This document shows positions 46,068-55,946 of a stretch of 64,000 nt of DNA, piece by piece; the first letter of the stretch is position 1, and every line of letters starts with the position of its first letter. The position numbers and the translations under genes are program-made. The notes under the pieces are model-generated. The model was given only the letters and a program-made list of their open reading frames with translations, made no database searches and was not told the DNA's origin. The stretch is from Pseudosulfitobacter pseudonitzschiae (GTDB lineage: Bacteria; Pseudomonadota; Alphaproteobacteria; Rhodobacterales; Rhodobacteraceae), in contig NZ_CP022415.1 in the NCBI RefSeq assembly GCF_002222635.1, positions 868,001 through 932,000 of the forward strand. Reading direction: 5' to 3'.

Positions 46068-46267
46068 GCGGTGCCTCCTGCTGAGATGACTGCAGGCCAC
46101 GCCAAGAACGACGGTGACCCGGATATGGAGTGGTTCTAGTGTGTTGGGGCGGCTGCATCAATGGATGATCTTGCCACATGTGGGGAATAATTGTCGCGGG
46201 CAGGGCGCATTCGGACGAAAGCTTTGTATTCTGTGCAAATGCGCTATTTCCTTTCGGGTTCGCGCAG

Positions 46268-47572
46268 ATGGAGAGGATCGCCTTGACCCCGCAGTTGCAA
46301 AGACGCCTGTACGGCGCGCTGACAGACGGTGATGCGCAGGCCGGTTCGCGGCAGATCCGCGCCTTTGTCACGCACTTTTCGGCGCTGACCGCATCGAAAC
46401 TGGCGGGGGGGCTGCTTGATCCCAAGCTGGTGTTGTCGTCGGTGCTGGTGGCATTGGGCGCGCCCGGCGGACTGGTGGGGGCCTTGGTGCCGGTGCGCGA
46501 GGCGGGGGCGCTGTTGCCGCAACTGGCACTGGCGGGCTGGATCGAACGCACGGGCCAGCGCAAATGGTTCTGGGCGGTGGGCGCTGTGGGGCAGGGGATT
46601 GCCGCACTTGGCATGGCGGTCGCGGCCCTGACACTGGACGGATCGGCGGCAGGTTGGGCGATACTGGCGTGTCTTGCGGTGTTGGCGGTCTGCCGGTCGG
46701 CGGGATCAGCGAGTTACAAGGACGTATTGGCGCGCACCGTGGACAAAGGCACGCGTGGCACGGTGTCGGGTCTGGCGGGCACCATTGGGTCGATCGGGGT
46801 TTTTGCCTTTGCCATATTGCTCAGCGTTGGCATCATTCCGGGTAAACCATCTGCGATTGCCGCGGTGATCGTTGTGGCGGGCGCGCTGTTGATCGCAGCC
46901 GGACTGATATTTGCGCGGCTGGATGAGCCAGAGGCAGAGGTGGGCGATATCGATCACGGCCTTGGCGGATTGCGCGCGATCTTTGCACCGCTGCGCAAGG
47001 ATGCCCAGTTGCGCCGCTATATCCTGACGCGGACGTTGCTGATCTCGACTGCATTGGCGCCGCCCTTTGTGGTGATGCTGGCGGCCTCGGATGGCAAAAG
47101 CGTCACACTTGGCCATTTGGGGCTGTTGGTGCTGGCCTCATCGGTGGCGGCGGTTGTGTCGTCCTATGTCTGGGGCCGCCTGTCGGATCGCTCGTCACGG
47201 CGCACGTTGATGTTTGCAGGGTTGGCAGCGGCGGGCGTGCTGGCGCTGGCCGCCACAGTCGGTACGCTCACGGGGGGCTTGGGCGGACCATTTGGGGCGG
47301 CTGGCTTCGTCTTTGCAGCGAAAATCGTCTATGAGGGGGCGCGGGCCGGACGTAAGACGCATCTGGCCGATATGGATGCAAACGGGCAAAAGGCGATCTA
47401 CACCGCGCTCAGCAATTCGATTCTGGGGGTGATGTTGCTGCTGGGCGGCGGATTCGGGCTTTTGGCTGATCTGGTCGGGCCTGCACTGGTGCTGGGCGTT
47501 TTTGCGGCGATGGCGGCGGGCGGTGCGCTGGTAGCGATGGGGCTGGCAGAGGTGCAGCAGGACGCACAGTAG
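46268..47572 (+). CDS. Major facilitator superfamily permease
   Basis: About 434 residues with twelve membrane helices, a long cytoplasmic loop at the centre (LDEPEAEVGDIDHGLGGLRAIFAPLRKD) and a second-half loop WGRLSDRSSRRT typical of MFS. The substrate is unknown. Start choice is open: ATG 46268 has no ribosome site, while TTG 46283 lies six bases after GGAGAGG and may be the true start. Divergent from ctaD. Confidence 0.85.
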   Translation: MERIALTPQLQRRLYGALTDGDAQAGSRQIRAFVTHFSALTASKLAGGLLDPKLVLSSVLVALGAPGGLVGALVPVREAGALLPQLALAGWIERTGQRKWFWAVGAVGQGIAALGMAVAALTLDGSAAGWAILACLAVLAVCRSAGSASYKDVLARTVDKGTRGTVSGLAGTIGSIGVFAFAILLSVGIIPGKPSAIAAVIVVAGALLIAAGLIFARLDEPEAEVGDIDHGLGGLRAIFAPLRKDAQLRRYILTRTLLISTALAPPFVVMLAASDGKSVTLGHLGLLVLASSVAAVVSSYVWGRLSDRSSRRTLMFAGLAAAGVLALAATVGTLTGGLGGPFGAAGFVFAAKIVYEGARAGRKTHLADMDANGQKAIYTALSNSILGVMLLLGGGFGLLADLVGPALVLGVFAAMAAGGALVAMGLAEVQQDAQ

Positions 47573-47575
47573 CAA

Positions 47576-48226
47576 TCAGGCTTCGAACACCCTGTCAAAG
47601 CTGCGGCGCAGGGCGACGTCCACGTCGTCCATCGTTACCGGTAAACCCAGGTCAACCAGCGACGTGACACCGTGTTCGGTGATTCCACAGGGCACAATGC
47701 CGGTGAAATGATCCAGTTCCGGTTCGACATTGATGCTGATGCCATGAAAGCTGATCCACTTGCGCAAACGGATGCCAATCGCGGCGATCTTGTCCTCGGC
47801 GGCAGAGCCGTCCGGCTGCGGTGGCTTTTCGGGCCGTTGTACCCAGACACCGACGCGTCCGTTCCTGATCTCGCCCTTGACGTTGAAGCTGTCCAGCGTG
47901 TCGATCACCCATGCCTCTAGATTGCGCACAAAGCAGCGCACATCGCGCCCGCGTTTGCCCACGTCCAGCAGGGTATAGGCCACCCGTTGCCCCGGCCCGT
48001 GGTAGGTATATTGCCCGCCGCGTTTGGTGGGGTAGACCGGAAACCGGTCGGGATCTGTCAGGTCCGACGCTTTGGCCGAAGTGCCTGCGGTGTAAAGCGC
48101 GGGGTGTTCCAGCAGCCAGACACATTCATCCGCCATTCCCGCCGCGATCGCGGCGGCGCGGTCTTCCATCCATGCCTCAGCGGTGCGGTAATCGGTCAGG
48201 CCGGGGGTGGTGATCCATTCGACCAT
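47576..48226 (-). CDS. lipB: Octanoyltransferase (lipoate biosynthesis)
   Basis: 216 residues of Lip[21 protein letters not shown], the catalytic Lys in [22 protein letters not shown] and the catalytic Cys in [11 protein letters not shown]. It moves octanoyl groups from acyl carrier protein to lipoyl domains. The start [10 protein letters not shown] is normal; a longer in-frame opening runs into the upstream gene. It follows the DsbA-like gene by four bases and converges with the MFS gene. Confidence 0.96.
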   Translation of the reverse strand: MVEWITTPGLTDYRTAEAWMEDRAAAIAAGMADECVWLLEHPALYTAGTSAKASDLTDPDRFPVYPTKRGGQYTYHGPGQRVAYTLLDVGKRGRDVRCFVRNLEAWVIDTLDSFNVKGEIRNGRVGVWVQRPEKPPQPDGSAAEDKIAAIGIRLRKWISFHGISINVEPELDHFTGIVPCGITEHGVTSLVDLGLPVTMDDVDVALRRSFDRVFEA

Positions 48227-48230
48227 ATGA

Positions 48231-48914
48231 TCAGACGGCCTCTTCCAATGTCTGGCGCAGGATTTGCGCATAGTTTTCTGCGCCTTGCGCACCGGTGACC
48301 AGATATTTGCCTGCAAAGACCATCGATGGCACGCCAGAGATGCCGCGCGAGGTCCAGAAATCCTGTTTCTCGCGCACAGTGGCCGCCAATGCGCCGCTGT
48401 CCAGCACTTCGCGGGCGGCTTTGGCGTCCAGCCCGACCTTGGCGGCCACGTCGATCAACACTTCGGTGTCAGAGACATCGCGGTTGTCGGTGAAATGCGC
48501 CTCGAACAAGGCCAGTTTCAACGGATGTTGCAGCCCTTGGGATAGGGCAAAATCCAGCAACTGGTGCGCCTGAAACGAATTCACCATGCGGCTTTCGGGG
48601 GTAAAGTTGAAATCGAATCCCAGAGATTTTCCAAGCGCTTGCAATTGCTTGCGGTTTTGCGCGGATTGCTCGGCACTGGCGCCGTATTTCTCGGCGATAT
48701 GCTCGGCGGTGTTCTGACCCTCGGGTGGCATGGTCGGGTTAAGTTCAAACGGATGCCAGCGGATACGCGCGCCAATGCCGGTGGCAGCCAGCGCTTGTTC
48801 CAGTTGCCGGTAGCCAACAATGCACCACGGACACATCACATCCGAGACGATATCAACCTCGATCACGGGCCCTTGGGGCTGGGGGGTGTCGGGCGCGGTG
48901 GTAGAGGTGGACAT
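48231..48914 (-). CDS. DsbA/FrnE-family thiol oxidoreductase
   Basis: 227 residues of the thioredoxin fold with the active site CPWC in [19 protein letters not shown] and the cis-Pro in [20 protein letters not shown]. No signal peptide is seen, so it acts in the cytoplasm, as FrnE-type (2-hydroxychromene isomerase-like) members do. First gene of a two-gene unit with lipB. Confidence 0.92.
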   Translation of the reverse strand: MSTSTTAPDTPQPQGPVIEVDIVSDVMCPWCIVGYRQLEQALAATGIGARIRWHPFELNPTMPPEGQNTAEHIAEKYGASAEQSAQNRKQLQALGKSLGFDFNFTPESRMVNSFQAHQLLDFALSQGLQHPLKLALFEAHFTDNRDVSDTEVLIDVAAKVGLDAKAAREVLDSGALAATVREKQDFWTSRGISGVPSMVFAGKYLVTGAQGAENYAQILRQTLEEAV

Positions 48915-49059
48915 GGGACGTGATCCTTTCTGCTTTGCCTATAGGTCGTGCCTGCGCCGCCGAAATGCAACCCGCAGGCCCATGTATGCCGTCAGGGCAA
49001 ATTTCCACTTCACATCTGACCAGAGGCGGTCTATAGCCCGCTCACCAAGCGACTGGCGT

Positions 49060-49145
49060 GCGGCCGTGGCGGAATGGTAGACGCGCAGCGTTGAGGTCGC
49101 TGTGGGGTAACACCCGTGGAAGTTCGAGTCTTCTCGGCCGCACCA
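49060..49145 (+). tRNA. tRNA-Leu (anticodon GAG)
   Basis: Acceptor arms GCGGCCG and CGGCCGC pair fully; the discriminator A and an encoded CCA follow (49142-49145). The anticodon stem CAGCG/CGCTG encloses TTGAGGT, giving anticodon GAG. The long variable arm (GGGGTAACACCC) and TTCGAGT T-loop are typical of tRNA-Leu. Confidence 0.96.
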
Positions 49146-49383
49146 ATCTCTCAGGTTCGAACATCGTTTGAACGGACGCACCAGAATCCCCCGTCAGAAT
49201 TCGCTTCCCCTGCTTATCGGCCAGGGTCTCGTTATTTTTTGAAATCCACCCGCATCGCGATACCTTTGCGGTGATCGGGCGCTTCTCCTTTGCGTGCCTT
49301 CGTCACAAAGCCTGTCAAGACGGGTTGAGGGTCGGCGGCAGAGGACGCATTGTGGTGGCGTTCTTTAAGTAACAGGTAACTGT

Positions 49384-50283
49384 GTGCCCCAGTCCGAGAC
49401 ACCCACCACCAACACACCTCCGGCCGCCTCTTATTCCCGATGGCGCCAGTGGTGGCGCATTTTGCGCCATGTCTGGGTTGATCTGGACGACAAGAATATG
49501 ACGTTGATCGCCGCAGGCGTGGCGTTTTACGGGATTCTGGCGGTGTTTCCTGCGATTGCGGCCGTCATTGCCATCTGGGGCATCGTCGCTGACCCCGAGG
49601 TGGTCGCGATCGAGGTCGACAGGTTTCGCGCGGTGTTGCCGGAAGAGGTCTATAATCTGATTTCCCAGCAAATTGCGCAGCTGACCAATGGCGACCGGAC
49701 CACGCTGACGTGGGCTTCGGCTGTGTCGTTGACGGTGGCGCTGTGGACCTCGCGGGCTGGTGTGGCGGCGGTGATGCGCGGGCTGAATGCAATTTACGGC
49801 CAGCCCAATCGCAACGGGTTCTCGCATTATGTCCGGGCGATCCTGCTGACGCTGACGTTGGTGGGCGTCGCACTTGTGGCATTGGCCTGTGTGGTGTTGG
49901 CCCCAATCATAATGCGCTTTGTGCCCTTTGGTGTGGCCAACAGCGGCCTTATCGAGTTGTCGCGCTGGGTTGTGATGGTGATCGTGCTTTATTCAGGAAT
50001 TTCACTGCTCTACCGCATGGGGCCGGTTAAACGCGAGGCGCGGATGAAGTGGTTCACGCCGGGTGCAATCTTTGCCACCTTGGGCTGGACGGCGGCGTCA
50101 CTGGGCTTTTCCATCTATTTGCAGAATTTTGGCAATTACAACGAAATCTACGGATCTATCGGGGCGGTGATTGCCTTGCTGATGTGGCTGTTTATCAGCG
50201 CCTTTCTGGTGTTGTTGGGTGGGTCGCTGAACGCGCATTTCGAACGTGAACGCTGGCACCGGCGCGCGCAGGATCCGGTGTGA
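49384..50283 (+). CDS. YihY/BrkB family membrane protein
   Basis: 299 residues with six membrane segments and the family blocks AAGVAFYGILAVFPAIAAVIA, LWTSRAGVAAVMRGLNAIYG and FGNYNEIYGSIGAVIALLMWLF. The function of YihY/BrkB proteins is unsettled; earlier equation with RNase BN is not supported. GTG 49384 is the likely start. The 238 bases back to tRNA-Leu show no convincing gene. Confidence 0.88.
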   Translation: MPQSETPTTNTPPAASYSRWRQWWRILRHVWVDLDDKNMTLIAAGVAFYGILAVFPAIAAVIAIWGIVADPEVVAIEVDRFRAVLPEEVYNLISQQIAQLTNGDRTTLTWASAVSLTVALWTSRAGVAAVMRGLNAIYGQPNRNGFSHYVRAILLTLTLVGVALVALACVVLAPIIMRFVPFGVANSGLIELSRWVVMVIVLYSGISLLYRMGPVKREARMKWFTPGAIFATLGWTAASLGFSIYLQNFGNYNEIYGSIGAVIALLMWLFISAFLVLLGGSLNAHFERERWHRRAQDPV

Positions 50284-50290
50284 TCCGCAT

Positions 50291-51229
50291 CTAGATATGT
50301 GTGCCCAAAGCCACCAGCCAGAGCCATGCGGTGATCACTGACGCCCCTGTGGCCACCAGCACCGATGACGCGGCCACCCTGCGTGCGCGGCCATATAGAT
50401 TGGCAAAGATATAGGCATTGAAGCCCGGAGCCATTGCCGCTGTCAGCACTGCAGACCGGAAGAACTCGGGCGAGATTTGCAGTGATTTGCCAATGCTCCA
50501 TGTGATTGCCGGATGCACGATCAGCGCCATCAGGCAAACCAGTGCTATGGGCAACTTGTCGCCCTCGGGTTTGTACTGGATCAATACGCCGCCCAAAGCG
50601 AACAGGGCGGCAGGCAGGGCCGCACGCACGATCAGGTCCAGCCCGTCGTTCAACACATCCGGAATGGGAATGTGCAGAAGGTTCACCGCAAAGCCCAGCA
50701 TGATTCCGATCACCAGCGCATTGCGGAACATCGCACGGGTGACAGCGCGCGCCATTTTCAGCGGGCTTTCACCACGGTTGCGTGCAATCTCCATCACCGT
50801 GATCCCCAGCCCGTAGCAAAACGGCGAATGGATCGCGACAATGACAAAGTTGCCGGTAAGTGCCGCCGTGCCATAGGCGCGTTCGGTGATTGCCAACCCC
50901 AGCAGCACCGAATTCGAGAACAAACAGCAAAAGCCGATGACGATGCTGTCTTCCAGATCACGTTTCAGCAGATAGAACGACACCAGCGTGCCAAGCGCAA
51001 AACACGCACCCGCACCGGTGTAGAATGCGATCAGGATGCCGGGGTCGAAGTTGGCTGACAGGTCCATGCGCGCAATGGCCTGAAACAGCAGACATGGGAT
51101 CGCAAAGCTTTGGGTGAACCGCATGACGCCGTCGATGCCCGAGACCGGAAAGGCCTTGGTCCAGACCGCCACATAACCAAAGCCGATGACAAGAAAGACG
51201 GGCAGGATGACGTCGAGAAGGGTTTGCAT
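50291..51229 (-). CDS. AEC (auxin efflux carrier) family transporter
   Basis: 312 residues with ten membrane helices; VILPVFLVIGFGYVAVW, LPAALFALGGVLIQYKPEG and MAPGFNAYIFANLYG are AEC-type blocks. Bacterial members carry malate/malonate or similar acids; the substrate is unknown here. Converges with yihY (7-base gap). Confidence 0.88.
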   Translation of the reverse strand: MQTLLDVILPVFLVIGFGYVAVWTKAFPVSGIDGVMRFTQSFAIPCLLFQAIARMDLSANFDPGILIAFYTGAGACFALGTLVSFYLLKRDLEDSIVIGFCCLFSNSVLLGLAITERAYGTAALTGNFVIVAIHSPFCYGLGITVMEIARNRGESPLKMARAVTRAMFRNALVIGIMLGFAVNLLHIPIPDVLNDGLDLIVRAALPAALFALGGVLIQYKPEGDKLPIALVCLMALIVHPAITWSIGKSLQISPEFFRSAVLTAAMAPGFNAYIFANLYGRARRVAASSVLVATGASVITAWLWLVALGTHI

Positions 51230-51297
51230 GGGCTTGGGCCTTGGGAGGGGTTTTGATCGGCCCTTCGGGGAGGATGCGAAAAGAACCTCGGAAGCGG

Positions 51298-52095
51298 TCA
51301 GTCGGGAAAGCGTAGGGTCAGCCCGTCATAGGCGGGTTGGATGTGGTCGGGGGTTTCGTCGGCAAGTGTCTGATAATCGAGGTCGATGTGCATATTGGTC
51401 AGTACGGCTTGTTTGGGCTGTATCTGTTCGATCCATTCCAGCGTTTGGGCCAGATGGCTGTGGGTCGGGTGCGGCTCGCGGCGCAGGGCGTCGATGATCC
51501 AGCAATCAAGGCCATGCAGGTGGGACCACGCCGCGTCGGGGATGGTGGCCACATCCGGCAGATAGACGACGTCCGCGATGCGGAACCCAAGCGCGTCGAT
51601 CGCGCCGTGGCTGACCGAAAAGGGGGTAAAGGTGATATCGCCGCCTGCACCTGTCACCGTCACATCGCCGTCGATGGTGTTCATGTCCAGTATCGGAGGG
51701 TACATTGACCCCTTGGGTTGCACAAAAGCATAATCGAACCGGTCAAGCAGGGCCGCTTGGGTTTCGGGATCGGCCCAAACGGGCAGGCGCGCGCGCATGT
51801 TGAAAACGATCATCCGCAGATCGTCGATGCCGTGTACATGGTCGGCATGGCTGTGGGTGTAGATCACCGCATCCAGCCGTCCGACTTTGGCATCCAGCAA
51901 CTGGCTGCGCAGATCGGGCGAAGTGTCGATCAACACGGTGGTGGTGCCTGCATTTGTGGTCCGTTCCACAAGGATCGAACAGCGGCGGCGGTTGTTTTTC
52001 GGGTTGGTCGGGTCGCAGGCCCCCCAATGGCCACCCAGACGCGGCACGCCACCCGACGAGCCGCAGCCCAGAATGGTAAAGCTCAGCTCGGCCAT
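51298..52095 (-). CDS. MBL-fold metallo-hydrolase
   Basis: 265 residues with an intact dimetal site: LGCGSSGGVPRLGGHWGACD, THSHADHVHGIDDLR (HxHxDH), SVSHG and LTNMHID. This is the PhnP-like group of phosphodiesterases often placed after tatD. The substrate is not known. Its ATG shares one base with the tatD TGA (TGATG), so it is co-translated. Confidence 0.9.
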   Translation of the reverse strand: MAELSFTILGCGSSGGVPRLGGHWGACDPTNPKNNRRRCSILVERTTNAGTTTVLIDTSPDLRSQLLDAKVGRLDAVIYTHSHADHVHGIDDLRMIVFNMRARLPVWADPETQAALLDRFDYAFVQPKGSMYPPILDMNTIDGDVTVTGAGGDITFTPFSVSHGAIDALGFRIADVVYLPDVATIPDAAWSHLHGLDCWIIDALRREPHPTHSHLAQTLEWIEQIQPKQAVLTNMHIDLDYQTLADETPDHIQPAYDGLTLRFPD

Positions 52096-52898
52096 CAGGC
52101 GGGGGCCTTATACTGTGCGGCCTTGGTGAACAGACGCTCGAAGTTGGTTTGGGTTTGGGTGGCGAAGTCGGCGTATTCAAGCCCGAAGACTTCGGCACCG
52201 ACACGGGCGGTATGCGCGGTATAGGCCGGTTGGTTGCGCCTGCCGCGATGCGGAGGCGGAGCCAGATAGGGCGCGTCGGTTTCCACCAGAATGCGGTCTA
52301 CGGGGGCTGCGGCGAAAATATCGCGCAGTTCCTGGCTTTTGGGAAAAGCCGAGATGCCGGACATGCTGAGGTAGAAACCCAGATCCAATGCGGCGCGGGC
52401 CAGTTCGGCAGAGGAGGAAAAACAGTGCATGACGCAGCTGTAGGCGCCGTTTGCGTGTTCTTCGGCCAGAATGCGGGCCATATCGTCATCCGCGGCGCGG
52501 GCGTGGATGATCAGCGGCAGGCCGGTCTGGCGGGCGGCGGCGATGTGGATGCGCAGGCTTTGCTGCTGCACGTCGGCGCTTTCGGCGGTATAGTGGTAAT
52601 CAAGGCCGGTTTCCCCGATACCTACGAATTTGGGGTGCTGCGCCAGCGTCACCAGTTCGTCTACCGAGGCCAGCGGCTCTTCGGCGGCGCTCATCGGATG
52701 GGTGCCTGCGGCGTAAAAGACGGGCGCGTATTTTTCAGCGATGGCGCGGACTTGCGGTTCGTTCTTTAGGCGGGTGCAGATGGTGACCATGCGCGTCACG
52801 CCCGCCGCTGCGGCGTCAGCGATGATCTGGTCGCGTTCGCCGTCAAAGTCGGGAAAATCGAGGTGGCAGTGACTGTCGGTGATGTGCGGTGTCTGCAT
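52095..52898 (-). CDS. TatD-family metal-dependent DNase
   Basis: 267 residues of the TatD barrel: DSHCHLDFPDFD, the bridging Glu in GIGETGLDYHY, IIHARAADDDM, VMHCFSS and ETDAPYLAPPPHRGRRN. Family members are 3'-5' exonucleases involved in DNA repair. Part of the leftward tmk-holB-tatD-MBL unit. Confidence 0.95.
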   Translation of the reverse strand: MQTPHITDSHCHLDFPDFDGERDQIIADAAAAGVTRMVTICTRLKNEPQVRAIAEKYAPVFYAAGTHPMSAAEEPLASVDELVTLAQHPKFVGIGETGLDYHYTAESADVQQQSLRIHIAAARQTGLPLIIHARAADDDMARILAEEHANGAYSCVMHCFSSSAELARAALDLGFYLSMSGISAFPKSQELRDIFAAAPVDRILVETDAPYLAPPPHRGRRNQPAYTAHTARVGAEVFGLEYADFATQTQTNFERLFTKAAQYKAPA

Positions 52899-52906
52899 TG
52901 GGCCCT

Positions 52907-54037
52907 TCAGGAAATGGCCTGTTGTTGAAGCTTGAAGAACGTATCCAGCACCAGCGCGGCAGGGTCAAGGTTGACCGCCCGCCCGTGTGCTGCGCGTGCG
53001 CTGACCTGTTGCTGGATGGTAGCCCAGCCGCGTGCGGCGCGGGCATCGGGTGCAAGGCGCGCCAGCACGGTGGATTCATGCGGCGCCGCCTGCGTGGTGG
53101 GCGGGCTACCGGTGGCACCGGTGCGTGCCAGGCGGCCAAGGGCGATGTCGAGCAACACAAAGAGCAGGTCAAGCTTGTCCGCTGCCCCGCGTTGGGCGGC
53201 GGCTTCGGCAAGTTTGAGCGTGCGGGCACGGTCGAGGTTGGGCAGTGAGCCCAGAAGGCCGATGATCTCGGCGTAGATTTGCAAGCCACCCGATAGCGAC
53301 AGGCGCAACGCCTCGCCCACCGATCCGGCGGACAGTTCGGCGAGGGCTGCGGCATTGTTGCCCGCGTCGATGCCGGCCTGAGACATCGACTGTGCCATCT
53401 GGTCGGGGCTCAACGTGCCCAGCCGCAGCGTGCGACACCGCGAACGGATCGTGGGCAGAAGCCGCGACGGTTGGTGCGAAATCAGCAAGATTGTGGCACG
53501 GGCGGGTGGTTCTTCGAGCATTTTCAGCAGGGCGTTGGCCGCTTGGGTGTTCATGTCGTCGGCAGCATCGACGATGACAACGCGGCGACCCCCATCGGTT
53601 GCGGACATCTGGAAAAAGCTTGCCAGACGGCGAATGTCTTCGACCACGATCTGGTCGCGCATCCGTCCGGTTTTTTCGTTCACGGTGCGGGTGATCGATT
53701 TCAACCCCGGCTCAGCCCGTGCGGCGATGCGGCGTGCGACCGGATGGTCGGGGTCAATGTGCAGGGTGGTGGGCGGCGGCGGCGCGCCGAACATACTGCC
53801 GTCGTCCGTCGGATCGGGCGTGGCAAGCAAGAAACGCGCGATGGCCCAAGCCAGCGTGGCCTTGCCAACGCCGCGCGGGCCGGTGAGCATCCATGCGTGG
53901 TGCAAACGCGCGCAGGCAAAAGCATCAAGAAAAGCGTGCTGGGCCGCGTCCTGTCCAATCAGTTGCCCAGCCTCGCTGGGATGCGGGGCGCCGTTGACCT
54001 GATCGGCAGGCTGGATATCGGGTGCGGTGGTGGCCAT
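52907..54037 (-). CDS. holB: DNA polymerase III delta' subunit
   Basis: 376 residues of the clamp-loader AAA+ family: a degenerate Walker A (LTGPRGVGKATLAWAIARF), VVIVDAADDMNTQAANALLKMLEEPP in the Walker B region, and the SRC motif in IRSRCRTLRL. It helps load the sliding clamp. It follows tmk after an 81-base gap that holds a repeat element, and leads into tatD after eight bases. Confidence 0.94.
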   Translation of the reverse strand: MATTAPDIQPADQVNGAPHPSEAGQLIGQDAAQHAFLDAFACARLHHAWMLTGPRGVGKATLAWAIARFLLATPDPTDDGSMFGAPPPPTTLHIDPDHPVARRIAARAEPGLKSITRTVNEKTGRMRDQIVVEDIRRLASFFQMSATDGGRRVVIVDAADDMNTQAANALLKMLEEPPARATILLISHQPSRLLPTIRSRCRTLRLGTLSPDQMAQSMSQAGIDAGNNAAALAELSAGSVGEALRLSLSGGLQIYAEIIGLLGSLPNLDRARTLKLAEAAAQRGAADKLDLLFVLLDIALGRLARTGATGSPPTTQAAPHESTVLARLAPDARAARGWATIQQQVSARAAHGRAVNLDPAALVLDTFFKLQQQAIS

Positions 54038-54072
54038 GGCTGTGGTCTAGCACTGTGTTGCGGCGGTTGGAA

Positions 54073-54133
54073 TGGGGCTCTGCCCCCACGCCGCTGGCGA
54101 CGTTCCCCCGGGATATTATTAGCCAAAAGAAGA
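54073..54133 (+). repeat. Intergenic roseobacter-type repeat, copy C
   Basis: GGGGCTCTGCCCCC hairpin, middle ACGCCGCTGGCGACG (itself a small stem), then CCCCCGGGATATTATTAGCC and AAAAGAAG. Same order as copies A and B on their minus strand. Its right end overlaps the last codons and stop of tmk. Confidence 0.7.
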
Positions 54134-54766
54134 CAGGTGGCCGGCGACGGTCCGGTTTACATCTGTGGCCACTGTTTCGATGGCACGGCCCCCGTCAACG
54201 ATGCGGAAGCGGTCGGGGAATTCTGACGCGAGGGCCAGAAAACCCGCACGCATCTGCGCTTGCAGGTCGGTGCCGAAATCCTCGAAACGCTCTTCGGCGG
54301 TCTGGCGTGATTTGGCGCGGGCATGGCCGGTGTCGGGGTCCATGTCGATCAGCACGGTCAGGTCGGGTTCCCGCCCGATCATCAGGCTGTGCAACTGGTC
54401 CACGGTGGCGCGCAGATCACCGCGCGACAGGCCCTGATACATGCGGGTGCTGTCGGCAAAGCGGTCGCAAATCACGACTTTGCCTGCGGTGAGGGCCGGG
54501 TTGATCGTGCGTTCCAGATGGTCGCGGCGGGCTGCTGTGAACAGCAGGATTTCAGTTTCGGCAGACCAGCGGTCGGGATCACCCTGAAGCACCAGTGCGC
54601 GGATTTCTTCGGCCCCCGGCGAGCCGCCGGGTTCACGGGTCAGCACGACGTCATAGCCTGCGGCGCGCAGATGCTCTGCCAACAGACGGGCTTGGGTGGA
54701 TTTGCCCGAACCGTCGATGCCCTCGAACGTGATGAAAGTGCCGAGCGGTTCTTGTGGCTGGCTCAA
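54119..54766 (-). CDS. tmk: Thymidylate kinase
   Basis: 215 residues: P-loop FEGIDGSGKSTQARLLAEHL, REPGGSPGAEEIR, CDRFADSTRMYQG and a lid SRQTAEERFE. It phosphorylates dTMP. The last codons and TAA stop (SSFG-stop) are formed by the right end of the intergenic repeat, so the C-terminus may have been set by its insertion. Overlaps the carboxypeptidase gene by four bases. Confidence 0.96.
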   Translation of the reverse strand: MSQPQEPLGTFITFEGIDGSGKSTQARLLAEHLRAAGYDVVLTREPGGSPGAEEIRALVLQGDPDRWSAETEILLFTAARRDHLERTINPALTAGKVVICDRFADSTRMYQGLSRGDLRATVDQLHSLMIGREPDLTVLIDMDPDTGHARAKSRQTAEERFEDFGTDLQAQMRAGFLALASEFPDRFRIVDGGRAIETVATDVNRTVAGHLSSFG

Positions 54767-55932
54767 CTGGCGGCCTCGGCTTCATCGTCGGGGCCGCGGT
54801 TCAGCCGGTCGAGCAGGATAAGGGCGACAGTGGTGATTTTGGCCATAAAGCCAGCGGGGGCGACAGAGGCTTCGGCGACCAGCGGCACGCGGGTTTCTGG
54901 CAGCCCTTCGGGCTGCAGTACCAGTTCGGCCACTGTATCACCTGCGGCAATGGGGGCCTTGATGGGGCCGGTGTAGACGACCTCGGCTTCGATGTTGTCA
55001 CCGGCCAGCACCGGCAGCAGTACCGTCAGATCCTCTCCCAGCGTCAGTCCGACGGTTTTGGCCTGACCCATCCAGACGTCGGCCTGTGTGATCCGCTTGC
55101 CCGCTTTGCCAAGGGGGCGTTGCGCAAACTGGCGAAAGGCCCAGTTTACCATCGCTTCCGCCTCTTCGGCACGGGCTTCGGCAGAGGACATGCCCGACAG
55201 CACAAAGATGATACGACGGTCGCCCTGCACAGCGGAACCGACAAGGCCGTAGCCTGCCTCTTGGGTGTGGCCGGTTTTCAGTCCGTCCGCGCCGATGCCA
55301 AGGCCCAGCAGCGGGTTGCGATTGAACCGGTTGGAGGATTCGGTGGGATCGAAAAGATATTCTTTCTCGGCGAAGAGCGGGTAATATTGCGGAAAGTCGG
55401 TGATCATACGGTTGGCCAACAACGCCAAATCGCGCATCGACATCAGGTGGCCCGCCTGCGGCCAGCCGTTCGAGTTGGCGAAGGTCGAGTTGGTCATGCC
55501 CATTTTCACCGCGCGCTGCGTCATCATCCGCGCAAAGCCTGCTTCGGTGCCATCGGGGCTGAGCGCTTCGGCGATCACGGCACAGGCGTCGTTGCCCGAC
55601 AACACGATGATGCCGCGTAACAGGCTTTCGACCGGCACGCGTTCACCTGCCTTGAGGAATAGGGTCGAGCCTGCGTAATTCATCGCGTGCTGCGACACGG
55701 GCAGTTCTTCGTTCAGCGTCAGACGACCATCGCCCAAAGCTTCGAACGCCATGTAAAGCGTCATCAGCTTGGACATCGACGCAGGTGGCAAGGGTTGGTC
55801 TGCGTTCTTGGCCAACAGCACCGTGCCCGTTGTCTGGTCCAGCACAAAGGCAGAACTGGCGCGGGTGTCAAAGGCCAGCGCGGGCAGGGTGGTGAGGATC
55901 AGCGCAAAAGCGGCAGCGAGGGTGCGGATCAT
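54763..55932 (-). CDS. D-alanyl-D-alanine carboxypeptidase (class A PBP)
   Basis: 389 residues: signal peptide (MIRTLAAAFALILTTLPALA), then a penicillin-binding serine peptidase with SxxK (PPASMSKLMT), SxN (LSGNDACAVIAE) and KTG (LKTGHTQEAGYG), a PBP5-like C-terminal domain, and a final amphipathic/membrane helix (MAKITTVALILLDRL) for inner-membrane anchoring. It trims peptidoglycan pentapeptides. Lies in an operon between a SPOR lipoprotein and tmk. Confidence 0.94.
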   Translation of the reverse strand: MIRTLAAAFALILTTLPALAFDTRASSAFVLDQTTGTVLLAKNADQPLPPASMSKLMTLYMAFEALGDGRLTLNEELPVSQHAMNYAGSTLFLKAGERVPVESLLRGIIVLSGNDACAVIAEALSPDGTEAGFARMMTQRAVKMGMTNSTFANSNGWPQAGHLMSMRDLALLANRMITDFPQYYPLFAEKEYLFDPTESSNRFNRNPLLGLGIGADGLKTGHTQEAGYGLVGSAVQGDRRIIFVLSGMSSAEARAEEAEAMVNWAFRQFAQRPLGKAGKRITQADVWMGQAKTVGLTLGEDLTVLLPVLAGDNIEAEVVYTGPIKAPIAAGDTVAELVLQPEGLPETRVPLVAEASVAPAGFMAKITTVALILLDRLNRGPDDEAEAAS

Positions 55933-55946
55933 CGTTTGGGTGTCCT

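Noticed and set aside
49060-49383. tRNA-Leu as an integration site
   Set aside because: No integrase gene, no repeated tRNA end and normal genes follow.
49232-49417. Small minus-strand frame between tRNA-Leu and yihY
   Set aside because: Ends RKGIAMRVDFKK, which looks vaguely protein-like, but there is no recognisable family, start signal or conservation evidence; it also crosses the yihY start.
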